Shown: piece by piece, positions 48,286-56,949 of the stretch
How the letters are laid out: each line of letters opens with the position of its first letter
Position numbering within the stretch: the first letter of the stretch is position 1
Assembly (NCBI GenBank): GCA_016721505.1
Contig: JADKHX010000009.1
Coordinates: 124,001 to 188,000, forward strand
Direction: 5' to 3'
From: Rhodocyclaceae bacterium
GTDB lineage: Bacteria; Pseudomonadota; Gammaproteobacteria; Burkholderiales; Rhodocyclaceae
Length of the DNA: 64,000 nucleotides
Position numbers and translations under genes: made by a program
Notes under the pieces: model-generated
Database searches by the model: none
The model's input: only the letters and a program-made list of their open reading frames with translations
What the model was told of the DNA's origin: nothing

Positions 48286-48807
48286 TTAGAACGCGCCAAT
48301 CGCTAGACCTGCCGCGAGCGTCGCACCAAGTTCTACGCCTCGCGCGAGGTCACTGGTGGAAATGTGTTTTGGCGCCAAGATCTGTTCGGGATTTTGCGCA
48401 TGAGTGCAGATGATGAGTGGCGCGGCCGCGGCTTCCAAGCGCCAGCCGGTGGCAATACGTTCAATCTGGCGCGCGGCATTGCTACCATCGCTACCGGCGC
48501 AAATGATGCTGGCGTAACGGCGTCCACTAATTTGGCCCAGCACACCGTAGTAACAGCGATCAAAAAAATCTTTCATCAGCCCGGCAATCGCGGCAAGGTT
48601 TTCTGGCGTCGCAAAAATGTAGGCATCGGCGGCCAGCACGTCGGCCGGGTTAGCCGCCGTGGCATGGAGCAGACGTACTTGCACTTCAGGGTCGCCAATT
48701 GTGCCTTCGATGTTTCTAGCGCCACTTGCTGCAGCTTCGGCCATTTGTGCCGTCGCCCCGGTGGTTGAGTGATAAACAATTAGCAGCGTTTTCATGTTGG
48801 CAACCAT
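48286..48807 (-). CDS. flavodoxin-family NAD(P)H-dependent reductase
   Basis: A protein of about 173 residues with a flavodoxin fold. The FMN phosphate loop is LIVYHSTTGATAQMAEAA (close to the T/SxTGxT pattern), followed by ADAYIFATPENLAAIAGLMKDFFDRCYYG. Similar to WrbA-like and NADPH-dependent FMN reductase proteins, though shorter than WrbA. The start could be ATG 48807 or ATG 48795; neither has a clear ribosome-binding site. Partner and substrate unknown. Confidence 0.8.
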   Translation of the reverse strand: MVANMKTLLIVYHSTTGATAQMAEAAASGARNIEGTIGDPEVQVRLLHATAANPADVLAADAYIFATPENLAAIAGLMKDFFDRCYYGVLGQISGRRYASIICAGSDGSNAARQIERIATGWRLEAAAAPLIICTHAQNPEQILAPKHISTSDLARGVELGATLAAGLAIGAF

Positions 48808-48930
48808 TGCGTTGTTGAGTTTAAGTGCTAGTGGGGCGCACCGGCGCAATGCTTCATGCTAACAAGATTTAACCACCTGGCACCATGCCCTGCATTTCAT
48901 CCTATCAAATCTGCGTTTCATGCCACCGCC

Positions 48931-48959
48931 GACGGCGTGTCAGTAGCACCAACTGGCGC
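48931..48959 (-). repeat. short dispersed repeat, copy 10
   Basis: GACGGCGTGTCAGTAGCACC then AACTGGCGC, reverse orientation, in the divergent region 48808-49061 between the flavodoxin and the RND adaptor. Confidence 0.75.
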
Positions 48960-49061
48960 GCGCGGTAGAATTCCGGCAGATGATTTAGCGTGGCAAATGT
49001 ATCAACTTAATGCGGTATAGCACGGTGTTCAATCTTCTATTTTTTTTCGAAAGTTTCCGCG

Positions 49062-50213
49062 ATGCGACAAAGAATTTTTACACTGTTTATGTGTGCTGTG
49101 GCCTTAACCGCCTGTAACAAACCAGAGGCCAAACCGGATGCGGATGTGACTGATCGCGTCTTACAGATTTCAGCCGAAGACTTGCTGCCGATTCAAAGCA
49201 ACGCGTTGGCGATGGGTGCGGTAATTACCGGCACCGTGCAGCCATCGCGGCGCGCCGATTTGCGTGCTGAAGTGCAGGCCGTGGTGCTTCAGGTGCTCAA
49301 GGAAAACGGCGACAAAGTCAAACGCGGTGATTTGTTGGTGCGCCTCGATGACACGGCAATTCGTGACAGTATGAATTCGGCTGGCGAAGCAGTGCGCGCA
49401 GCTAGCCAATCTTTTGATCAAGCCGAGCGACAATTGCAACGACTGAAAAAACTGCGCGATTCGGGTATGGTAACGACGCAGCAGTTGGAAGATTCGGAAA
49501 TTCGTCGCAACAATGCACAAAGTGATCTGGCAGCCGCACAAACGCGCCAAGCGCAGGCAAGGCAACAGCTGCAGCGCACCGAAGCGCGCGCACCTTTTGA
49601 TGGGGTGGTGAGTGACAAAAAAGTGTCGGCGGGTGATACGGCGCAGGTTGGTAAAGAGTTGCTAAAAGTGGTGGATCCAACCAGTTTGCGTTTTGAAGGA
49701 TTTGTTTCTGCCGACAGTATTGGCAGCGTCAAGCTCGGCGAAAAAGTGAGTTTCCGCATCAATGGCTACGGCGCTGATGAATTCACCGGCACGGTCACTC
49801 GCGTTAGCCCTTCGGCCAATCCAGCAACTCGGCAAGTCGAAGTGCAGGTTGGTTTTGATAGCGGCAAACAACCGGCGCTCTCCGGTTTATTTGCCGAAGG
49901 TCGTATCGCGGCAGGCGGGACGGCATTGACCATCCCAGCCAGTAGTTTGGTCATGGAAAGCGACAAAGCCTACGCCTGGAGCGTGAATGGCACCAGCTTG
50001 AAAAAATCACCATTGAAGTTGGGTGTCCGTGATTCGCGTCGTGGTGATTATGTAGTGATCAGCGGATTGTCTGAGGGGGACCAGGTCCTACGCGCGCCGG
50101 CGGTGACATTAAAAGACGGACAGAAAATTAAATTGGCCGCCACTGCCAAGGCTGCGTCGGCCAAAGCAGATACCGCCGAGCTTGCAAACGACAAGACTAA
50201 GAAAGGCGGCTAA
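49062..50213 (+). CDS. RND efflux periplasmic adaptor lipoprotein
   Basis: A 383-residue membrane-fusion protein. The lipobox MCAVALTACNKPE puts the lipidated Cys at residue 18, anchoring it to the inner membrane. Lipoyl halves (VQAVVLQVLKENGDKVKRGDLLVRLDD and RAPFDGVVSDKKVSAGDTAQVG) flank a helical hairpin (about 95-155). It pairs with the RND pump gene 2 bases downstream; no outer-membrane channel gene is nearby. Substrates unknown. Confidence 0.87.
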   Translation: MRQRIFTLFMCAVALTACNKPEAKPDADVTDRVLQISAEDLLPIQSNALAMGAVITGTVQPSRRADLRAEVQAVVLQVLKENGDKVKRGDLLVRLDDTAIRDSMNSAGEAVRAASQSFDQAERQLQRLKKLRDSGMVTTQQLEDSEIRRNNAQSDLAAAQTRQAQARQQLQRTEARAPFDGVVSDKKVSAGDTAQVGKELLKVVDPTSLRFEGFVSADSIGSVKLGEKVSFRINGYGADEFTGTVTRVSPSANPATRQVEVQVGFDSGKQPALSGLFAEGRIAAGGTALTIPASSLVMESDKAYAWSVNGTSLKKSPLKLGVRDSRRGDYVVISGLSEGDQVLRAPAVTLKDGQKIKLAATAKAASAKADTAELANDKTKKGG

Positions 50214-50215
50214 AA

Positions 50216-53200
50216 ATGTTCCTTTCAGACTTCAGTATCAAGCGACCCGTATCGATGGTGGTGATCATCGTCATGCTGATGTGCCTTGGTCTTTTGGCAC
50301 TGAAAAATCTGCGGGTCAATCAGATTCCAGATGTTGAGCAGCCGGTGATCGTGGTGAGCATTCCATATCCGGGTGCATCGCCTGATACGGTTGAACGCGA
50401 AGTTATCAATCGCATTGAAAAGCAATTTTTGAGCATTTCCGGTGTGTATCAGATTCGCGCTACCGCGAGCGAAAGCAACGCGCAAATTGTTGTCATCTTC
50501 AATTTCAAGAAAAACATGATTGAAGCCGCCGACGAAATTCGCAACGCGATTGGTGCCGTGCGGCACAAATTGCCAACCGAAATGCGTGAACCCATATTGC
50601 GGCACATCGACCCCGGTGCCCGACCGATCATGCAAATCGCTTTGTCTTCCGACACACTAAGTCACGCCGAAATTTCGCGGATGGCTGAAGATGTATTGGC
50701 AGATCGTTTCCGTGGCATTGAGGGCGTTTCGATAGTAAATGTCGGTGGCTCCTTGCGTCGCGAATTAAGCATCTTGTTGCGCGCCGAGAAACTGCGCGAA
50801 TTAAATATTTCAGTGACCGATGTCACTAATGCTTTGCGCAATCAGAATTTGACCGCACCGGTCGGGCGCATCCGTGGCGTACTGGACGAGCAAAGTATTC
50901 GCCTGGTCGGTCGAATCGAATCACCCGCTGATTTTGGGCAGGTGGTGGTCAAGCGGATGGGTGGCGAAGTGTTGCGACTCGGGCAGATCGCTGAAATTTC
51001 AGATGGCTTCGCCGATTTGTCGAGCTTTAGTTTGCGTAATGGCAACCCTAACGTAAGCCTTTCTATCACCCGCGCCCGCGATGCCAGTACGGTGAGTGTG
51101 GCAAACCGAATCCGTGCGGCGGTGGAAGAAGTAAACGGAACAGCTGAAAAGCCAGGCACTTTGCCTACTGGCACCAAGCTAACCATTACTGAAGACGGCG
51201 GCGAGGACGCGCAAGACAGTCTTAACAATGTTATTGAGTCTTTGGTGTTTGGTGCGCTGTTGACGGTCTTTGTGGTCTACGCATTTCTAAATTCGTGGCG
51301 CTCGACTTTGATCACCGCGCTAAGCTTGCCGACCTCGGTAATCGCTGCGTTCATCGCAGTGTGGCTGTGCGGCTTTACGCTTAATTTCATGACTTTGCTT
51401 GGGTTGTCGCTTGCCATCGGGGTGTTGATTGATGATGCGATTGTGGTGCGTGAAAACATTGTGCGGCATATGCAAGCCGGTAAAGATCGACTTACCGCAG
51501 CGTCCGAAGGCACGCGAGAAATTGGCATGGCAGTGGTGGCAACAACGTTTTCAATCATCGCCGTTTTCATCCCGATTGCATTTATGCCCGGTAGCTCTGG
51601 CGAATGGTTCCGGCCCTTTGCACTCACAGTTGCAACATCGGTATTGGTGAGTCTATTCATTTCATTTACGCTAGACCCGATGTTGTCGGCCTACTGGGGC
51701 GATCCGCCGGGTCATCACGACGCGCCACGTCGCGGCATCGGTCGCCACTTGCAGCGTTTTAACCGTTGGTTTGATGCGCAAGCCAACGGTTACGGCAAGG
51801 TGATCACATGGGCGCTGCATCACCGCCGTTCGATGGTGTTTATCGCGGCAGTGAGCTTCATCGCAGCCATTGGCTTGCAGGGGATGCTCGGTGTTCCAGT
51901 TTCCTGCCCAAATCCGATGGTGGCACGTTAGCCATTGACGTCCGGGTTCCTTCGTCAGCAAGCTTGGGCTATGCAAAGCTCAAAGTTGAAGCGGCGGCCA
52001 GTCTGGCGCGAACGATGCCAGAAACCGTGTTTACCAACAGCAATGTGAATGCTGGGGGTGGTCGTGTCTATGTAGACATTGGCAAGAAAAATGCACGCTC
52101 GCGAGATTCAGATGCGATTGCCGCCGATCTACGGCAACTACTCAAGCAACTTGTTGGCGGCGAGTTTGTCGTGCTCGATGATTTGAATAGCGGCGTGCGC
52201 AAACCGATCCAAATTAACTTTTCAGGACCGGACGCACGGGTGTTGACCGCAATTGCTAATGAGTACAAAGAGCGCTTGGCCAAAGTACCCAATGCGGTGG
52301 ATGTCGGTCTATCGGAGCAAGAGCCCAAAGACGAATTACGTATCGAGCTTAATCGCGGCTTGGCCAATTCCCTTGGCATATCGATGAACGATGCCGCGCA
52401 GGCATTGCGTGTTGCATTCGCCGGCGTTGAGGTGGGCGACTGGGTTGATCCAATTGGTGAATCGCGTGATGTGGCGGTGCGTCTCCATCCCGATGATAGA
52501 GTCAGCGGTGAAAACATCGAGCATTTGCCGATCAACGTCAGCGGCACAGGACAAATGGTTCCACTCAACCAAATTGCCACCGTCTCGATGGGTAAAGGAC
52601 CTTCACAAATCCAACACCAGGACGGCAAACGGATGATTGCTGTGTCGGCCAATGCGCAAGGACGCTCGGTTGGCGAAGTCAATGCGGATGCAATAAAAAT
52701 CGCTAAACAAATTTCCTTTCCTAAAGGATTTGGTGTCGAGTTAGCCGGGTCTGGCCGTGAACAAAAGGAATTGTTTGGCGCCATGCTGACAGCGCTCGCG
52801 ATGGGTGTTGCCTTGATGTATTTGACCCTGGTGATTCAGTTCAATTCATTCACTGCACCCGTTGCCGTGATGATTTCTTTGCCACTGTCGCTAATCGGCG
52901 TCGTCATTAGTTTGCTACTGACCGGCGGGACGCTGAATTTGATGAGTTTGATTGGCGTCATCATGCTTATGGGATTGGTCGCTAAGAACGCCATCCTGCT
53001 GCTCGATTGCGCACGCAAACGCGAGGCTGAAGGCTATGAACGCGAGGAAGCGTTGATGTATGCCGGACGGCTACGCCTGCGCCCGATTTTGATGACTACC
53101 TTTGCGTTGATTGCGGGGATGTTGCCTGTTGCAATTGGTACTGGTGAGAGCGCTGAGTTCTATCGGCCACTGGCGGTGGCCATCATCGGTGGCACGATTA

Positions 53201-53448
53201 CTTCAACGATTTTGACCTTGCTAATCGTGCCGACTTTTTACGACATCATCGAAATCAAACACGACCATGCGCTTGAGAAATATCGTCTGCGGACTGTGCG
53301 CTTCGGCAGTTTCCTGGCGGGTGCTTCGATTGTCGTTGAGACAATTTTCTTCCTGTTGCTGTTACGGTTTGGCTACCGTATGACGCGGAAGTTTTTCTCT
53401 CGGATTGGCGCTTGGCGGCAACGGCGACAAGGGCTGGCCGGCGTCTGA
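50216..53448 (+). CDS. RND multidrug efflux pump (frameshifted)
   Basis: An inner-membrane proton-driven pump of the AcrB/MexB superfamily, about 1070 residues once joined. The first half has FLSDFSIKRPVSMVVIIVMLMCLGLLALKNLRVNQIPDVEQPVIVVSIPYPG and the helix 4 motif LGLSLAIGVLIDDAIVVRENIVRHM with the two Asp. The second half has LMGLVAKNAILLLDCARKREAEG. The break is near 51895, in GVPVS/FLPKSDGGTLAIDV, and one small indel restores it. It is coupled to the adaptor gene. It could export drugs, solvents or metals; the DD motif fits the hydrophobe/amphiphile class. Confidence 0.88.
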
Positions 53449-53450
53449 TT

Positions 53451-53477
53451 GACGGCGTGTGGCCAGCACCAACTGGC
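53451..53477 (-). repeat. short dispersed repeat, copy 11
   Basis: GACGGCGTGTGGCCAGCACC then AACTGGC, beginning 3 bases after the RND stop and close to the convergent GST stop. GCCAG/CTGGC gives a five-pair stem with loop TTGGTG. Confidence 0.82.
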
Positions 53478-53492
53478 AGGTTTATGACAAAT

Positions 53493-54113
53493 TCAGCGAG
53501 CGGCGCAAGGCCGCTCGGCGATGCGCCCGTACCATGCGGCCAGATGCGGCATCTCTTCATTTTCGGGGCGAAATTTCATCAAACCGCGCGCGAATTCCGT
53601 CGCCGCAAACGCCGTGATGTCGGCAATGGTAAAACGATTCCCGGCGACGAATTCATGGCTGGATAATTCGCTATTCAACCAGCGCGCAACATCGCGCATT
53701 TTCTCGCCTTGCGAATTGCCAAAATCAGCAAATTGCGGTTGTTCCAGCGGTGCAAGCCCAGGGTGGGTATGACGTATCCAATTGCCGATCGCGCCTAACA
53801 GGTAAAACTCTACGCGGCGATCCGACATCTCGATGAATGCGCGCTCTTCGAAGGTTCTACCCATCAAATTTGGTTCGGCAACCAGACCTTCCAAGTAAGT
53901 ACAAATCGCGCGAGTTTCACCCAGCATGCGTCCGTCATCGAGCTCCAATACGGGAATTTTTGCCAATGGACTTTTGGCCAAAAACTCGGCGCTGCGGTGC
54001 TGTTGATTATTCAAATCGACCATCACTAATTCGATGTTGGTGATATTTTTCTCGGCCATAAACATCGTCACTCGACGAGGATTGGGCGCACGTGCAGAGG
54101 TGTGGAGCTTCAT
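53493..54113 (-). CDS. glutathione S-transferase family protein
   Basis: A 206-residue GST. The thioredoxin-fold half starts MKLHTSARAPNPRRVTMFMAEKN, with SPLAKIPVLELDDGRMLGETRAICTYLE for the gamma-glutamyl contact; the helical half ends in GNRFTIADITAFAATEFARG with the family Asp. It starts 3 bases after the stop of the next upstream GST, so the two form an operon with an alpha/beta hydrolase. Substrate unknown. Confidence 0.85.
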   Translation of the reverse strand: MKLHTSARAPNPRRVTMFMAEKNITNIELVMVDLNNQQHRSAEFLAKSPLAKIPVLELDDGRMLGETRAICTYLEGLVAEPNLMGRTFEERAFIEMSDRRVEFYLLGAIGNWIRHTHPGLAPLEQPQFADFGNSQGEKMRDVARWLNSELSSHEFVAGNRFTIADITAFAATEFARGLMKFRPENEEMPHLAAWYGRIAERPCAAR

Positions 54114-54116
54114 AAA

Positions 54117-54827
54117 TTAAACGCCACCCGTTCGCGACTGTCCGGTTTCCAGCATTTTGCGTGCTTCGTCGGCAAACTGCTTTGCTTTGGCGTCATTGTC
54201 GGTGCGCAAATCCAAAGATGAGCTTGGCATTTCTATGCCCTTGGCCACCGCCGGCCGTGCTCGCAATTGATCACGCCAGCGCAGCAGGTTGGGCAGGTCA
54301 TCGACTTCAACACCCGACCAACGATGGGTGCGCACCCAAGCCCAATTGGCGATATCAGCAATCGAATAATCGCCGGCGAGAAATTCGTGGTCTTTGAGTC
54401 GCGTGTCGAGTACGCGAAACAGACGGCGGCATTCACCTTGATAGCGGTCGATGGCGGGTTGTATTTTTTCCGGGAAGTAGCGGAAGAAAACATTGGCTTG
54501 TCCCATCATCGGGCCGATACCGCCCATTTGAAACATCAGCCATTGCATCACTAGCGAACGACCTTTGGCATCCGTCGGCATCAGCTTGCCGGTTTTCTCG
54601 GCGAGGTAAATCAAAATCGCGCCGGATTCAAACACCGCGAAATTGTCGGCATCGGTATCGACAATAGCTGGTATGCGACCATTGGGACAAATCGCTAAAA
54701 ACCAGTCTTCCTTTTGCACGTTTTTGGATAGATCGAGTACATGCATTTCGTAGGGCAGACCGAGTTCTTCCAAAGCGATGGAAGCCTTGTGGCCATTGGG
54801 TGTGGCAGCGGTGTAGAGATTAATCAT
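54117..54827 (-). CDS. yfcG: YfcG-like disulfide reductase GST
   Basis: A 236-residue protein close to E. coli YfcG (nu-class GST with disulfide-bond reductase activity): MINLYTAATPNGHKASIALEELGLPYEMHVLDL, SPNGRIPAIVD-type loop, FESGAILIYLAEKTGKL, QWLMFQMGGIGPMMGQ, and the conserved YSIADIANWAWVRTHRW. The TPNG threonine-asparagine pair is the YfcG active-site signature. It lies 12 bases downstream of the alpha/beta hydrolase. Confidence 0.85.
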   Translation of the reverse strand: MINLYTAATPNGHKASIALEELGLPYEMHVLDLSKNVQKEDWFLAICPNGRIPAIVDTDADNFAVFESGAILIYLAEKTGKLMPTDAKGRSLVMQWLMFQMGGIGPMMGQANVFFRYFPEKIQPAIDRYQGECRRLFRVLDTRLKDHEFLAGDYSIADIANWAWVRTHRWSGVEVDDLPNLLRWRDQLRARPAVAKGIEMPSSSLDLRTDNDAKAKQFADEARKMLETGQSRTGGV

Positions 54828-54839
54828 AGCGACTCACTT

Positions 54840-55622
54840 TCAATTGAGCGTGGCGAGAAATTCTTTGATGGCTTGATTCACTTCAGTTGCATGGGTCATG
54901 TTGGCGGCGTGTCCGCCACCGGCAACGACTACCAATTTATTGTTTGGAATTCTTTGCGCAAGGTTCTGTGCGCGCTCAAGCGGAATTGCTGCGTCAGCAT
55001 CGCCATGCACCACCAATGTCGGTGCCGTGATTTTGTGTAGCTGGTCAGTGAGATCGTCGCGGGTTACCAAGGTGTTAAAAATTTGCTGCAAGTTGGCGGG
55101 TGTCACTTTGGCCCATTTGATGCGCCAAGGCGCGCCGACAAATCGTTCGCCACCAATAATGTGTTCGAGTGTCGCAGCGATTTCTTCAGACATGCCATGT
55201 GTCATCCAGGACTCAACCAGTGCCATGTGATGCGGCAAGGCTTCGGGAATTTCGGTACCGGCTTGCGAGCCCAAAAGCACCACTCCGCGCACGGCATCGG
55301 AGTGAGTGAGTGCAACGCGCAAGGAGAGGAATCCACCTTGTGACATGCCGATGAAAACTGCCTTTTTGATACCCAGCGACGCGAGCAGTGCGACCGCATC
55401 GTCGGCTGAATCGTAGTAGGAAAATGCACTGACGGCATTACCGCTGCCGCCATGCCCGCGCTCATCCCAAGCAATGCAGCGATAGTCATTTTTGAAGGCT
55501 TCAATTTGCGCTTCAAACATGCTGCAATCCATCAACAATCCATGCGAAAAAATCAGCGTCGGTTTGTCACCGCCGGTATCGGTGTAGTGAAGGTTTTGGC
55601 CGTTAACTTTTGCGTAGGGCAT
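54840..55622 (-). CDS. alpha/beta hydrolase, PcaD-like
   Basis: A 260-residue alpha/beta hydrolase with oxyanion motif FSHGLLMD, nucleophile elbow GMSQGG, acid in VVHGDADAAIP and His in VAGGGHAANMTHATE. Length and motifs resemble 3-oxoadipate enol-lactonase and related esterases, but the substrate cannot be fixed. AAAGGAACG precedes the ATG. Probable first gene of an operon with two GSTs. Confidence 0.83.
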   Translation of the reverse strand: MPYAKVNGQNLHYTDTGGDKPTLIFSHGLLMDCSMFEAQIEAFKNDYRCIAWDERGHGGSGNAVSAFSYYDSADDAVALLASLGIKKAVFIGMSQGGFLSLRVALTHSDAVRGVVLLGSQAGTEIPEALPHHMALVESWMTHGMSEEIAATLEHIIGGERFVGAPWRIKWAKVTPANLQQIFNTLVTRDDLTDQLHKITAPTLVVHGDADAAIPLERAQNLAQRIPNNKLVVVAGGGHAANMTHATEVNQAIKEFLATLN

Positions 55623-55674
55623 GCGCGTTCCTTTGACGTTGAATGCTTGGAATGTTTGAGTTTAGGCTGTGTGG

Positions 55675-56355
55675 CTATACAACCATCGAAATGCGTCGAT
55701 TTAGCCAGCTACCGATGGCGATGATTTCCTCGATGCAAACTGAATGCGGCATTGGGTAAGTATGCCAGTCAACTTTGTATTCACTACGCAGCAAAAAATC
55801 TTTCGCGTCAGTACCCAAACGCAGCGGCACGACATCGTCGTAACTACCGTGCGCGGCAAAGATCGGCGTGTCGCGATTTGCTGCAGTCCGCTCCGCTTCG
55901 ATCAACGCAGGCGAGGGCAGGTAACACGACAAGGCAACGATGCCCGCGAGTTTTTCAGGATGCGTCAGTCCCGCGCTGTAAGCCATCGCACCACCCTGAG
56001 AGAATCCAGCAAGGATAATTTTTTCACAAGGAATGCCGCGTGCATTTTCGGTTTTGATCAGCGCGCGCACGATGTCGCGCGAGCTTCGTATCCCCGCTTC
56101 ATCGACATCCCGTTGCCCGCCGCCCAAGGACAAAATGTCGTACCACGCGCGCATCACGTAGCCGTTGTTGCAAGTCACCGGTATCATCGGCGCATGCGGA
56201 AAAATAAAGCGCACAGCGGCGTTCGGTGACAGGCCAAGCTCAGGAACAACGGAGACAAAATCGTTACCGTCGGCACCCAAGCCATGCAGCCAAATCACTG
56301 TGTGCGTTGGGTTTGGCGTGGTTACTATTTCAATGGATGGGTCCGGTTGGGTCAT
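55675..56355 (-). CDS. carboxylesterase/phospholipase family protein
   Basis: A 226-residue esterase of the acyl-protein thioesterase/carboxylesterase family: VIWLHGLGADGNDFVSVVPELGL, FPHAPMIPVTCNNGYVMRAWYD, nucleophile LAGFSQGGAMAYSAGL, acid in AAHGSYDDVVPL and His in YPMPHSVCIEEI. Cytoplasmic; hydrolyses short carboxyl esters. It starts 24 bases after the GNAT stop on the same strand. Confidence 0.88.
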   Translation of the reverse strand: MTQPDPSIEIVTTPNPTHTVIWLHGLGADGNDFVSVVPELGLSPNAAVRFIFPHAPMIPVTCNNGYVMRAWYDILSLGGGQRDVDEAGIRSSRDIVRALIKTENARGIPCEKIILAGFSQGGAMAYSAGLTHPEKLAGIVALSCYLPSPALIEAERTAANRDTPIFAAHGSYDDVVPLRLGTDAKDFLLRSEYKVDWHTYPMPHSVCIEEIIAIGSWLNRRISMVV

Positions 56356-56379
56356 AGTTTGCCTTCTTAAAATGATCGT

Positions 56380-56949
56380 TTATGACGGCGTGTGGCCAAC
56401 ACCAACTGGTGAGTTTTTCCATTCCGGTGAGAGCAGGGCATATAGACCAGAGTCAACGAATTCGCCTGCGTCGACGTAGCTTTGACGTTGTGTGCCTTCA
56501 TGTCTAAAGCCGAGGCGCAGCAGGGCCTTGGCCGAAGGAATATTTCGCGGGTCGATGACGGCATTAAGCCGATGTAAATTCAATTCGCCGAATGCGTGAT
56601 CGATTAAAGCTGTCACTGCTTCGTTGACATAACCGGCACCCCAATAATCACGCCCGAGCGCATAGCCGATTTCGGCGTTGCGATTTGTGGTGTCGATGCG
56701 GAATAGAACGCAAGTGCCGATGACTGCGTTGCTGGCTTTGTTCAGAATGATGAATTGCTCCGCAAACCCAGCTGCAATATCTCCCGCGCGGCGATTGAAC
56801 CAGCGATGCGCATGATCCATATCCGGCCAGCGCACCGGCGCGCAGTAGCGGCCAACTTCGGGGTGATCGTAACAAGCGAACACGGCGGCCAGATCGCTCT
56901 CCAGCAGCGGGCGAATCAACAGCCGCGAGGTTTGCAACCTGGTGCTCAA
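56380..56949 (-). CDS. GNAT-family N-acetyltransferase (RimJ-like)
   Basis: A 189-residue acetyltransferase: LQTSRLLIRPLLESDLAAVFACYDHPEVGRY, IGYALGRDYWGAGYVNEAVTALIDHAFGELNLHRLNAVIDPRNIPSAKALLRLGFRHEG, the RimJ/RimL pattern with the acetyl-CoA-binding loop. It acetylates an amino group of a protein or small molecule. The start is TTG overlapping the pepF stop (TTGA), so it is translationally coupled. The C-terminal tail PVGVGHTPS derives from a dispersed repeat and probably replaced or extended the original end. Confidence 0.85.
   Translation of the reverse strand: MSTRLQTSRLLIRPLLESDLAAVFACYDHPEVGRYCAPVRWPDMDHAHRWFNRRAGDIAAGFAEQFIILNKASNAVIGTCVLFRIDTTNRNAEIGYALGRDYWGAGYVNEAVTALIDHAFGELNLHRLNAVIDPRNIPSAKALLRLGFRHEGTQRQSYVDAGEFVDSGLYALLSPEWKNSPVGVGHTPS
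56384..56410 (-). repeat. short dispersed repeat, copy 12 (GNAT C-terminus)
   Basis: GACGGCGTGTGGCCAACACC then AACTGGT. It encodes the last residues PVGVGHTPS of the acetyltransferase, and the stop codon follows immediately after the repeat. Confidence 0.82.

Noticed and set aside
53451..53480. The repeat as a Neisseria-type DNA uptake sequence because of the shared GCCGTC string.
   Set aside because: The conserved unit is about 27 bases and lacks the CTGAA end of the known core; an uptake role remains possible but is not supported by this match.
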